A stretch of DNA of 6,859 nucleotides, taken from the NCBI GenBank assembly GCA_021779415.1, contig JAJYAS010000182.1:1-6859 (forward strand), read 5' to 3'. Shown here piece after piece: positions 1 through 5,621 of the stretch (within the stretch, counting starts at the first letter, position 1; every line of letters starts with the position of its first letter). This DNA comes from Bacillota bacterium. GTDB taxonomy: Bacteria > Bacillota_B > Desulfitobacteriia > Desulfitobacteriales > Desulfitobacteriaceae. Both the position numbers and the translations under genes were made by a program. The notes below the pieces were generated by a model, which saw only the letters and a program-made list of their open reading frames with translations, had not been told where the DNA came from and made no database searches.

Positions 1-1
1 T

Positions 2-1279
2 GAGAAATATAGGATTACAATTTTATATACTGCACCAACTGCGATTCGCACGTTTATGAAATGGGGGGAAAGCTATCCTTTGGGCAGGGATCTTTCAAGT
101 TTACGGCTCTTGGGTTCGGTCGGAGAACCCATTAATCCAGAAGCTTGGATGTGGTATTATAAATTTATTGGGGGAGAGCGCTGTCCCATAGTAGATACCT
201 GGTGGCAAACGGAAACAGGTATGATTATGATGACACCCATTCCAGGGATTACCCCTCTTAAGCCAGGCTCGTGCACGATTCCATTCCCTGGTGTCCATAT
301 TGAGATCGTGGATCATGAGGGGAATCTCGTTCCGAAAGGTGAGGGCGGGTATTTAGTAGTTCGTGAACCCTGGCCAGCGATGCTCAAAACGGTGTATGGT
401 GATGACAAACGCTATGAGGACACGTATTGGGGCCAGTTTCCAAGTGTGTATTTTACTGGGGATGAAGCAAAATGGGATGACGATGGTTATTTCTGGGTTA
501 TTGGACGTGTGGATGATGTCATCAATGTTTCGGGGCATCGGATTGGGACTGCAGAAGTAGAAGGTGCATTGGTGGATCATCCGTCGGTTGCTGAAGCAGC
601 CTGTGTAGGCAAAACTCATGAAGTGAAGGGGCAAGCGGTGTTTGCCTTCGTCAGTTTAAAAGAAGGGATTAGTATCCATGATGGGCTCATTGATGAGCTA
701 AAAGCACATGTTGTCCTAAAAATCGGTTCACTCGCACGCCCGGATGACATTTTTTTGACGGCAGAGTTGCCTAAGACTCGAAGCGGAAAGATTATGAGGC
801 GTCTTCTTAAGGACATCGCCGAGGGTCGGACTATGGGAGATACCAGCACTCTGGCAGATGCTGCAGTCATAAATTTCCTGAAAAAGAATCTTGACGCTCA
901 GAAAATCCAAGAAGCCCATAATGCCTCGAACAAATTGGGGAGGCATAAGATTTCAATTCCTGACACTGCTACGTTTAATCGTTGTAAGGATGAGTCTTAT
1001 GAAGGGTACAGTTATACAGTATGGTTCGCTACACCTCCTAAGGATGGCTCACGTCATCCAGTAACCCGTTTTTATTGTTTTCAGTGGTTAGAAAGACTGA
1101 ACTTAGTGCCCGAGGTTGTTTTGGCTATCACAAATATCATGATAAACAACAAGGATGTTGTCGAAGCAATCTTCGCGAACGGGACGCCGGATTTTAGCAA
1201 TGCGTTAATCAATGAAGGAAATATTTCAGATGACTTAGCAGAGGAAGGACAAATCTGTTTTTGTGGTTCGGCGGGCTAG
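2..1279 (+). CDS. acs: Acetyl-CoA synthetase (AMP-forming), 5'-truncated by the window, with C-terminal extension
   Basis: This cytosolic enzyme activates acetate to acetyl-CoA through acetyl-AMP. The frame is open from base 2, before the first internal ATG at 56, so the gene starts outside the window; 425 residues are visible. Numbered from base 2, the adenylate-forming family motifs are WWQTETG (67-73), YFTGDEAKW (150-158), [13 protein letters not shown] (168-180), and PKTRSGK (257-263), whose Lys263 is the adenylation-step lysine. By family knowledge this lysine is also the site inactivated by reversible acetylation. Aligned from memory to the Salmonella enzyme (Trp414, Lys609, 652 residues), about 346 residues are missing upstream. 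The usual family end falls near residue 306, just after GDTSTLAD (279-286). Residues 306-425 are extra, match no domain I recognise, and end in a CFCGSAG tail. A terminator follows 42 bases after the stop. The enzyme assignment is very secure; the role of the tail is unknown. Confidence 0.95.
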   Translation, partial: EKYRITILYTAPTAIRTFMKWGESYPLGRDLSSLRLLGSVGEPINPEAWMWYYKFIGGERCPIVDTWWQTETGMIMMTPIPGITPLKPGSCTIPFPGVHIEIVDHEGNLVPKGEGGYLVVREPWPAMLKTVYGDDKRYEDTYWGQFPSVYFTGDEAKWDDDGYFWVIGRVDDVINVSGHRIGTAEVEGALVDHPSVAEAACVGKTHEVKGQAVFAFVSLKEGISIHDGLIDELKAHVVLKIGSLARPDDIFLTAELPKTRSGKIMRRLLKDIAEGRTMGDTSTLADAAVINFLKKNLDAQKIQEAHNASNKLGRHKISIPDTATFNRCKDESYEGYSYTVWFATPPKDGSRHPVTRFYCFQWLERLNLVPEVVLAITNIMINNKDVVEAIFANGTPDFSNALINEGNISDDLAEEGQICFCGSAG

Positions 1280-1320
1280 GGAAAAGACGAACTTCCCGGG
1301 TAAAGAATATGTTCTAGAGA

Positions 1321-1370
1321 AGGACGCAGAGCGAATTTCCGCAAACGGAAACTTGCTCTGCGTCTTGTTT
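1321..1370 (+). terminator. Rho-independent terminator of the acetyl-CoA synthetase gene
   Basis: A long hairpin begins 42 bases after the stop codon. GACGCAGAGC (1323-1332) pairs perfectly with GCTCTGCGTC (1355-1364). The stem continues inward with one mismatch through TTTCCG (1336-1341) and CGGAAA (1346-1351) to a CAAA tetraloop. It is followed by TTGTTTAATTT, a moderate T-rich tract. The position and stem length make this the likely end of the synthetase transcript. Confidence 0.85.
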
Positions 1371-1464
1371 AATTTCATAGAAATGCCTTAATTAAGAATT
1401 AAGCCTTTAATTTACCGGTGCAAAATTGAGATAAGAGACAGGTTTTTAGGGGATTTTAAATCAT

Positions 1465-1507
1465 ATACTTAGTTCTTAAAAGGCAAGACTTTTAAGTTAG
1501 ATAGTAT
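1465..1507 (+). promoter_or_regulatory. Nested dyad (candidate operator or 5'-UTR hairpin) before the dipeptidase/CapA gene
   Basis: CTTAAAAG (1475-1482) and CTTTTAAG (1489-1496) form a perfect 8-bp inverted repeat with a 6-base spacer. Further out, ATACT (1465-1469) is matched by AGTAT (1503-1507). The left outer arm overlaps TATACT (1464-1469), a good -10 candidate, although no convincing -35 lies 16-18 bases upstream (only T-rich sequence). A regulator bound here would cover the promoter and start site; alternatively the RNA could fold in the leader. A second, AT-rich 6-bp repeat (AATTAA/TTAATT) lies at 1397-1412. No other gene-like signal was seen in 1371-1550. Confidence 0.35.
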
Positions 1508-1550
1508 CAGTCGTCTCAAAAGTCACGTATTCAAAGGGAGGTGGACTTTT

Positions 1551-3092
1551 GTGAGCAACCGATTCTTCTCTATCCTAGTAACCATCATCTTCGCTTTCGG
1601 ACTTGCGACCCAAGCTCGAGCAGATACACCAATTCAGTGTATTACGTATAACATCAGTGCAATTCCAAGTATTGATGCTACCAATGAACCAATCAAAAAA
1701 ACGGATTTTGTCGATATCCAACAAGTCATTCCTTCCGTGAAGTTGGACATAAAATATGCGACAACCGATAATTTCACTCATCAAAAACTTTATGATAGTC
1801 CTAAGGCGTTGCTGCGTAGAGGAAGTGCCGATAAACTAAAAAAAGTAGCCGAAGAGGTAGCGCAAAATGGATTTCTTCTTAAAATTTGGGATGCCTATCG
1901 TGGTCCTATAGCCCAGTTTAAAATGTGGAACCTTGTACCTGATTCAAGATATGTAGCGAATCCTTATAAAGGTTATTCCAACCACTCTCGGGGATCAGCG
2001 ATTGACTTAACTCTGGTGGATCTGAAAGGAAAGGAAATTGCAATGCCTACGGGGTTTGACAATTTTACGACTGCAGCAGCAAGGACTAATGAAAATGCTA
2101 ACGCCAAGTATTTGGAAAAAGTCATGGTCAAGTACGGATTTAAACCCTTGGTAACTGAGTGGTGGCATTTCGATGACCTAGAAACTTATGAACCGGCCGA
2201 TTCTGCCCAGGTTGTAGACATCACTATAAGTGCTATTGGAGACGTCACATTAGGTCAGGATGAACGGTTTCTCTATGCCGGAAGTTTTAATGAGTACTAC
2301 GATAAGTATGGAGCAAGTTATTTCTTTGAAGGGGTAAAAAAGATACTGAGTGAGGATGATTTAACCATAGCCAATTTAGAAGGAACTTTAACAAAGGAGA
2401 AGGAAAAACCGGATAAAAGTTTTCAAGGAAGCCAGGCATTCTTTTTTAAAGGAGACCCATCCTACACCACTATACTGAAAGATGGCAGCATTGAGGCTGT
2501 AACTTTAGCCAATAATCATAGTATGGATTTCTTGGACAAGGGATTTTATGACACAGAAGCAGCTTTAGACAAAATGGGTATAATCAGTTTTGCGTATGGT
2601 AAAACTGCCATATTTCAAAAGAATGGAATTAACATCGGATTGATAGGCGTCAATGCTTTAGGAATATTAGAGGAAGGTGCTAATTTAGTAAATCTTGAGT
2701 TTGATCTAGCAAATAGAATTCAAATGCTCAAAGAAAAGACATCACTGATCATCGTGAGTATACACTGGGGGACGGAAAATGTAAGCACACCAACACCGAA
2801 GCAGCGTGAACTCGGGCGACTGGCAGTTGACCAAGGGGCAGATTTGGTACTTGGTCATCACCCCCATGTCATTCAACCGTTCGAAGTATATGAGGGAAAA
2901 TATATTATTTATAGTCTTGGTAATTTTGTATTCGGGGGCAATTCAAAACCCTGGCAAAAAGAAACGGAAGTTTTCCGCCAGACTTATAGTTTTAAAAATG
3001 GTAAACTTTACGAGGTGAATTCACCTTTGATTATACCCTGCCGCTTGTTGTCTAGCTTTAAACCTATGCCTTTGACAAAAAGTGAAAATTGA
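1551..3092 (+). CDS. Secreted VanX-type D-Ala-D-Ala dipeptidase fused to a CapA/PgsA-like domain
   Basis: The GTG start is supported by GGGAGGTGG (1536-1544) and by the signal peptide that follows: a hydrophobic stretch from residue 5 and an ARA|D cleavage site after residue 24. Residues 52-215 match the M15D/VanX zinc dipeptidase family: WDAYRG with the catalytic-type Arg117, SNHSRGSAIDLTLVD with zinc ligands His145 and Asp152, and EWWHF with Glu203 as base and His206 as third ligand. All key residues are present. Residues 225-508 match the CapA/PgsA (PGA_cap, metallophosphatase-like) family: AIGDVTLG (228-235), NLEG (275-278), ANNHSMD (320-326), HWGTEN (405-410), LGHHPHVIQPFEVYEGKYI (434-452) and YSLGNFVF (454-461). 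The likely role is outside the membrane, trimming D-Ala-D-Ala peptides or handling a surface polymer. CapA proteins usually continue with a further helix after this point; here the protein stops early, and a one-base frameshift could add 23 codons. The domain calls are secure; the substrate is inferred. Confidence 0.92.
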   Translation: MSNRFFSILVTIIFAFGLATQARADTPIQCITYNISAIPSIDATNEPIKKTDFVDIQQVIPSVKLDIKYATTDNFTHQKLYDSPKALLRRGSADKLKKVAEEVAQNGFLLKIWDAYRGPIAQFKMWNLVPDSRYVANPYKGYSNHSRGSAIDLTLVDLKGKEIAMPTGFDNFTTAAARTNENANAKYLEKVMVKYGFKPLVTEWWHFDDLETYEPADSAQVVDITISAIGDVTLGQDERFLYAGSFNEYYDKYGASYFFEGVKKILSEDDLTIANLEGTLTKEKEKPDKSFQGSQAFFFKGDPSYTTILKDGSIEAVTLANNHSMDFLDKGFYDTEAALDKMGIISFAYGKTAIFQKNGINIGLIGVNALGILEEGANLVNLEFDLANRIQMLKEKTSLIIVSIHWGTENVSTPTPKQRELGRLAVDQGADLVLGHHPHVIQPFEVYEGKYIIYSLGNFVFGGNSKPWQKETEVFRQTYSFKNGKLYEVNSPLIIPCRLLSSFKPMPLTKSEN

Positions 3093-3186
3093 TCTAGATG
3101 ATATAATCCCAGCTAAGGACAAAAGTCCAGATGATCTGGAAATTCTCGAATAATGGTAATTAGATAAACAGGCTACAAAAACTAAA

Positions 3187-3222
3187 CTAGGCTAGATGCG
3201 CTTCATATCGCATCTAGCCTAG
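3187..3222 (-). terminator. Perfect 14-bp hairpin, probable minus-strand or shared terminator
   Basis: Bases 3187-3200 and 3209-3222 are perfectly complementary (CTAGGCTAGATGCG and its complement) around an 8-base loop. On the plus strand the hairpin is preceded by an A-rich run and followed by CCTCGCC, so only the minus strand gives stem plus T-rich tail (TTTAGTTTTTG). It therefore fits best as the terminator of the leftward decarboxylase transcript, about 290 bases past that gene's stop. It may also stabilise the 3' end of the rightward dipeptidase/CapA mRNA, which ends about 95 bases before it. Confidence 0.5.
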
Positions 3223-3245
3223 ACCTCGCCCAAGTTTCCGAATTC

Positions 3246-3262
3246 TCCTATTGTTCATAGGA
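3246..3262. repeat. 17-bp inverted repeat ahead of a small ORF
   Basis: TCCTAT and ATAGGA form a perfect 6-bp inverted repeat around TGTTC. A TATATT sequence at 3263-3268 directly adjoins it and could serve as a -10 box, but no good -35 is visible. The repeat lies 45 bases upstream of the small ORF at 3307, so it could be an operator. The evidence is weak. The rest of 3154-3306 holds only the 14-bp hairpin and no other recognisable feature. Confidence 0.25.
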
Positions 3263-3306
3263 TATATTGGCTAAGTTTATTGAAGGGCCGTGAAAGAAGG
3301 AGACAA

Positions 3307-3456
3307 ATGAACAAGCTAAATATTATAAAAAAGGTCTTGTCAGTAATCCAAGGATCTCAGCCTGTTTCAGATAGGACTGTTAATAACAACTGCGGTCAAG
3401 TTGACAGCGGGGTAGTGAATTTGATGGATGAAACAGCGGATGAAAGTGTTTCCTAG
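3307..3456 (+). CDS. Possible small protein, 49 residues, unrecognised
   Basis: An ATG at 3307 follows AAGGAG (3297-3302) at a short 4-base spacing and opens a 49-residue frame ending in TAG at 3454. The product starts basic (MNKLNIIKKV), has one cysteine in NNNCGQVDSG (26-35), and ends acidic (MDETADESVS). It has no membrane segment or known motif. The frame lies between two oppositely oriented genes and ends 55 bases before the convergent decarboxylase stop. The good ribosome site is the main support. It could equally be a chance frame or the remnant of a decayed gene, since short open stretches continue in other frames just downstream. Confidence 0.3.
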   Translation: MNKLNIIKKVLSVIQGSQPVSDRTVNNNCGQVDSGVVNLMDETADESVS

Positions 3457-3511
3457 AAAATTAGGATGGAGAAGCGATGCTGAAAAATTGCTATTAAGGA
3501 ATTTAGTTTTG

Positions 3512-4849
3512 TTATTTCAGATAATCATCGAGACGGATTTTTTCTTCCCCAGGTACGCGGATTTTGGCGAAGCGTTCGTATTGCCCGAGGGGTACAGTAG
3601 CATCGATTCCCATTTTATCGCTAATGGCATTTTTTGCTGAAGGATCCAGTAGATTACCTGGAAGATCACAAGCGATAATAACATCGCGCCCAGCCTGGGT
3701 TCGTGTAGCGATGGCCCATTCAACATCCTGGGAGTTAAAGATATTGATATCTTGGTCAACTATGACGATATGCTTGATATCTTGGCTGCTGTTGATCGCG
3801 GCTAAGATGGCGTTTTTAGGTTCCTCCTCTGATTTTTTATTGATCGAAACGACAGCATGGAAACGACAAGTGCCTCCAGGCGTAAAACGGACATTCCTGA
3901 CATTCGAGACGGTTTTACGCATAGTTTCTAATAAACCACCTTCGCGAGGAATCCCACCGATTAGAAAATGTTCGTTGCTGGCAGGGACGATGGTATGGTA
4001 AATAGGATTCTGACGGGTCGTCATTGCCGTTAGTTCAATCATAGGTTTGGGATAAGGAGGGGTGTATGTTTTGGGGAACTCACCAAAAGGTCCTTCCATA
4101 TGACGGGCATGAGGTAACATATGGCCTTCGAGAATAATTTCAGCCTGAGCCGGTACTTCAAGGTTTACTGTTTCACATTTAACCATGGGGAGCGGTTCCC
4201 CATACAAGGCGGCTGCAACAGCCAACTCGTCGTAACCCAGGGGTACTTGGGCTTGGGAAGCAAGGAGGGGTATCGGATCGACACCGAGAACCACAGCGAT
4301 ATCTAAAGGGACATTCATGGCTTCGGCTTTCTGATAGATATGCCTGAGATGTCGTGGGAGCATAAGAATACCAAGGTGTTGGGGAGAAAACATTTGTAAA
4401 CGGTGAATTGAAACATTGCGTATTCCTGTTTCGGGGTCTTTGGCTATGAGTAATCCAGCGGTTATAAAAGCTCCCCCGTCCTTTTCATGATGGACTACAA
4501 TCGGTAAGCTGGTTAGATCCGGACGTAGGATCTTACTTTTAACGGGTGCCTGCCCAGAGGGGATCATGACACATTGCCCAGGATGTCCTTGAGCCCAAGC
4601 GAAATGTTCAGCGAGTTTTTCCACATGGATACCGAGTGCCAAAGCTAAAAGCTCACGGCTATAGGCAATATTAGTGACGACAGGGATATTTGACCCTTTT
4701 ACATGATTGAACTGAAGGGTATATAAACCATCCGCTTTTTTAGAGACGGCGGCTAATTCGTAGCGGCGGTCTACTTCTCGGTTAACATATTGTAGAATGC
4801 CTTTTTGTTGTAATAGATGTAGCCAGCTACGTAATGAGTTAACTACCAA
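3512..4849 (-). CDS. UbiD-family prenylated-FMN-dependent decarboxylase
   Basis: This cytosolic enzyme family reversibly decarboxylates aromatic or alpha,beta-unsaturated carboxylic acids using prenylated FMN made by UbiX. The 445 residues are near the usual 450-490. The start is TTG at 4849, backed by AGGTGA (4856-4861) six bases upstream. Family landmarks are GIRNVSIHRLQ (142-152), with metal-site Asn145 and catalytic Arg150, and MEGPFGEFPKTY (251-262), with Glu252 and Glu257. Together these give the full Glu-Arg-Glu catalytic set. The C-terminal VDQDINIFNSQDVEWAIATR (364-383) and LLDPSAKNAISDKMGIDAT (400-418) are also typical of the family. The sequence resembles the phenolic-acid and 4-hydroxybenzoate decarboxylase catalytic subunits as well as UbiD proper, so the substrate cannot be named. 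No UbiX gene or small BsdD-like subunit lies in this window; the cofactor must be supplied from elsewhere. It is transcribed alone, divergently from the PadR operon. Confidence 0.93.
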   Translation of the reverse strand: MVVNSLRSWLHLLQQKGILQYVNREVDRRYELAAVSKKADGLYTLQFNHVKGSNIPVVTNIAYSRELLALALGIHVEKLAEHFAWAQGHPGQCVMIPSGQAPVKSKILRPDLTSLPIVVHHEKDGGAFITAGLLIAKDPETGIRNVSIHRLQMFSPQHLGILMLPRHLRHIYQKAEAMNVPLDIAVVLGVDPIPLLASQAQVPLGYDELAVAAALYGEPLPMVKCETVNLEVPAQAEIILEGHMLPHARHMEGPFGEFPKTYTPPYPKPMIELTAMTTRQNPIYHTIVPASNEHFLIGGIPREGGLLETMRKTVSNVRNVRFTPGGTCRFHAVVSINKKSEEEPKNAILAAINSSQDIKHIVIVDQDINIFNSQDVEWAIATRTQAGRDVIIACDLPGNLLDPSAKNAISDKMGIDATVPLGQYERFAKIRVPGEEKIRLDDYLK

Positions 4850-4932
4850 GATACATCACCTGCCTTTTTGTAAGGTTGGGTTAATCGTGGTCAAGGGTTG
4901 CATGGCTTCAGTTGAATCCTTTTTCGCGTTTA

Positions 4933-4961
4933 ACTATATAACTAATTGATATATATGAAAT
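4933..4961 (-). promoter_or_regulatory. Weak candidate promoter of the UbiD-family gene
   Basis: On the minus strand, TATAGT (4933-4938) matches five of six -10 positions and lies 17 bases from ATTTCA (4956-4961), a poor -35. It would give a leader of roughly 75 bases. It sits in a very AT-rich block (4930-4972) where TATA-like matches are frequent by chance. Confidence 0.22.
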
Positions 4962-5000
4962 TTTTTTAAGTTTATCACAGATAGTTCTGATAATCTCAAG

Positions 5001-5173
5001 CTGGAGTTTGACAGTAATAAGGAACGGCACAGAACGCCGTTACCTAGGAAACACTTTCATTAAATATTTGTGCCTTGAGCGCAGCCAAAGGAATGACACA
5101 TTCGATAATGAAATATTTAAATGCGTAGATTGAGAAGGTTTAAGTTCTCACACCAACGCATTTTTTTGTTTTT
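5001..5173 (+). ncRNA. Candidate structured RNA (sRNA or riboswitch-like leader) ending in a terminator
   Basis: Three ordered stems precede a terminator. Stem 1 is AGGAACGGC (5020-5028) with GCCGTTACCT (5036-5045, one bulged A). Stem 2 is TTTCATT (5055-5061) with AATGAAA (5107-5113). Inside it, TGTGCCTT (5069-5076) pairs with AAGG (5088-5091) and CACA (5097-5100), leaving an 11-base loop GAGCGCAGCCA. An alternative fold pairs AAATATTT (5062-5069) with 5111-5118 and CATT (5058-5061) with AATG (5120-5123), which would take over the left arm of the terminator stem. Such mutually exclusive folds are typical of riboswitches and attenuators. I do not recognise the class; T-box, SAM, TPP, cobalamin and c-di-GMP landmarks are absent. 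The 5' end is approximate: GATAAT at 4989-4994 may be the -10. The next gene has its own promoter after the terminator, so a free-standing sRNA is equally possible. Confidence 0.45.
5119..5173 (+). terminator. Rho-independent terminator upstream of the padR promoter
   Basis: AAATGCG (5119-5125) pairs with CGCATTT (5157-5163), and inside it TGAGAA (5131-5136) pairs with TTCTCA (5145-5150) around an 8-base loop. Seven Ts, a G and five more Ts follow the stem (5161-5173). The tail is strong on the plus strand only. No protein-coding gene ends here, since the decarboxylase runs away from it, so it must end a non-coding plus-strand transcript or act as an attenuator. Confidence 0.75.
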
Positions 5174-5193
5174 GAATTGATAAATAATTGCGA

Positions 5194-5222
5194 TTGACAT
5201 ACATAGAACATCTAGGTATAAT
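5194..5222 (+). promoter_or_regulatory. Consensus sigma-A promoter of the padR operon
   Basis: TTGACA (5194-5199) and TATAAT (5217-5222) both match the consensus exactly and are separated by the ideal 17 bases. Transcription should start near 5229, giving a leader of about 36 bases before the padR ATG. Such a strong promoter usually needs a repressor, which fits the operator-like repeats laid over it. Confidence 0.88.
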
Positions 5223-5252
5223 GCGAACTATACATAGAAGTATTAGGTATAG
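5199..5252 (+). promoter_or_regulatory. Tandem 22-bp operator-like repeat over the padR promoter
   Basis: Two copies, 5199-5220 and 5230-5251, share 18 of 22 bases: both begin ATACATAGAA and end TAGGTATA or TTAGGTATA-like, with only the central four bases different. Copy starts are 31 bases apart, close to three helical turns, which puts both on one face of the DNA. Each copy has dyad ends of the form ATAC, 13 bases, GTAT; the second extends to CTATAC and GTATAG (5228-5233 and 5247-5252). The first copy covers the spacer and most of the -10 box, and the second covers the start site. PadR-family proteins commonly repress their own promoters, so the PadR encoded next is the likely ligand. Confidence 0.65.
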
Positions 5253-5264
5253 CGAGGGGATTAA

Positions 5265-5621
5265 ATGAATGTATCTAAAGACTTGATAGCTGCCTCTGCG
5301 ACCCCTCTCATTTTGACGATTCTTAAGGATTACGACAGTTATGGCTATGCGATTATCAAGCGCGTGAAAGAGATGTCTGAGAATCAACTAATTTGGACGG
5401 AAGGTATGTTGTATCCGGTATTACATCGTCTGGAAGAACAACTGTTAATTGAATCTTACTGGAATAAATCGGAGGCAGGCCGGCAACGTAAATATTACAG
5501 GATTAAAGAGAGTGGGTTAATCGAGTTGGAACTGCAAAAAAAACAGTGGAAAATAGTTCATAATGCTCTTTCCAGGACCTGGAATGAAGAAAGTAATTGT
5601 AAGGAGGATCAAGATGTTTGA
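5265..5621 (+). CDS. PadR-family winged-helix transcriptional repressor
   Basis: This is a 118-residue protein of the short PadR type. The ATG is preceded by GAGGGGA (5254-5260). The winged helix spans about residues 8-85: GYAIIKRV (27-34), EGMLYPVLHRLEEQLLIES (46-64) as the recognition region, and GRQRKYYRIKESGLIELE (72-89) as the wing and following helix. The remaining residues form a short helix used for dimerisation in this subfamily. It overlaps the next gene by 8 bases, so the two are co-transcribed and probably translationally coupled. By family behaviour it should repress its own operon and be released by a small hydrophobic ligand or by envelope stress; the ligand is not evident. It is divergent from a UbiD-family decarboxylase, and the founding PadR members control phenolic-acid decarboxylases, but no copy of the repeat lies beside the decarboxylase start. 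Confidence 0.93.
   Translation: MNVSKDLIAASATPLILTILKDYDSYGYAIIKRVKEMSENQLIWTEGMLYPVLHRLEEQLLIESYWNKSEAGRQRKYYRIKESGLIELELQKKQWKIVHNALSRTWNEESNCKEDQDV

Noticed and set aside
1279..1297. GGGAA/TTCCC hairpin at the synthetase stop
   Set aside because: Five base pairs with a long loop; the much longer hairpin at 1321-1366 is the convincing terminator.
3126..3140. TCCAGA-TGA-TCTGGA hairpin as a terminator for the dipeptidase/CapA gene
   Set aside because: The stem is only 6 bp and no T tract follows.
3564..4001. Rightward 145-codon open frame opposite the decarboxylase
   Set aside because: It is antisense to a clearly coding UbiD-family gene with conserved active-site motifs and has no family resemblance of its own.
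4851..4856. ATACAT beside the decarboxylase start as a PadR half-site
   Set aside because: Only six bases match and no GTAT partner lies 13 bases away; likely chance.
4866..4894. TTGACC with TACAAA as the decarboxylase promoter (minus strand)
   Set aside because: It would start transcription almost at the ribosome site, leaving no usable leader.
5008..5013. TTGACA as a -35 box for the candidate RNA
   Set aside because: The sequence 16-18 bases downstream (around AGAACG) is not a usable -10, and the motif lies at the edge of the first stem.
5001..5173. T-box or a familiar metabolite riboswitch
   Set aside because: The T-box core sequence and the hallmark motifs of SAM, TPP, FMN, cobalamin, lysine, glycine, fluoride, manganese and c-di-GMP classes are not visible.
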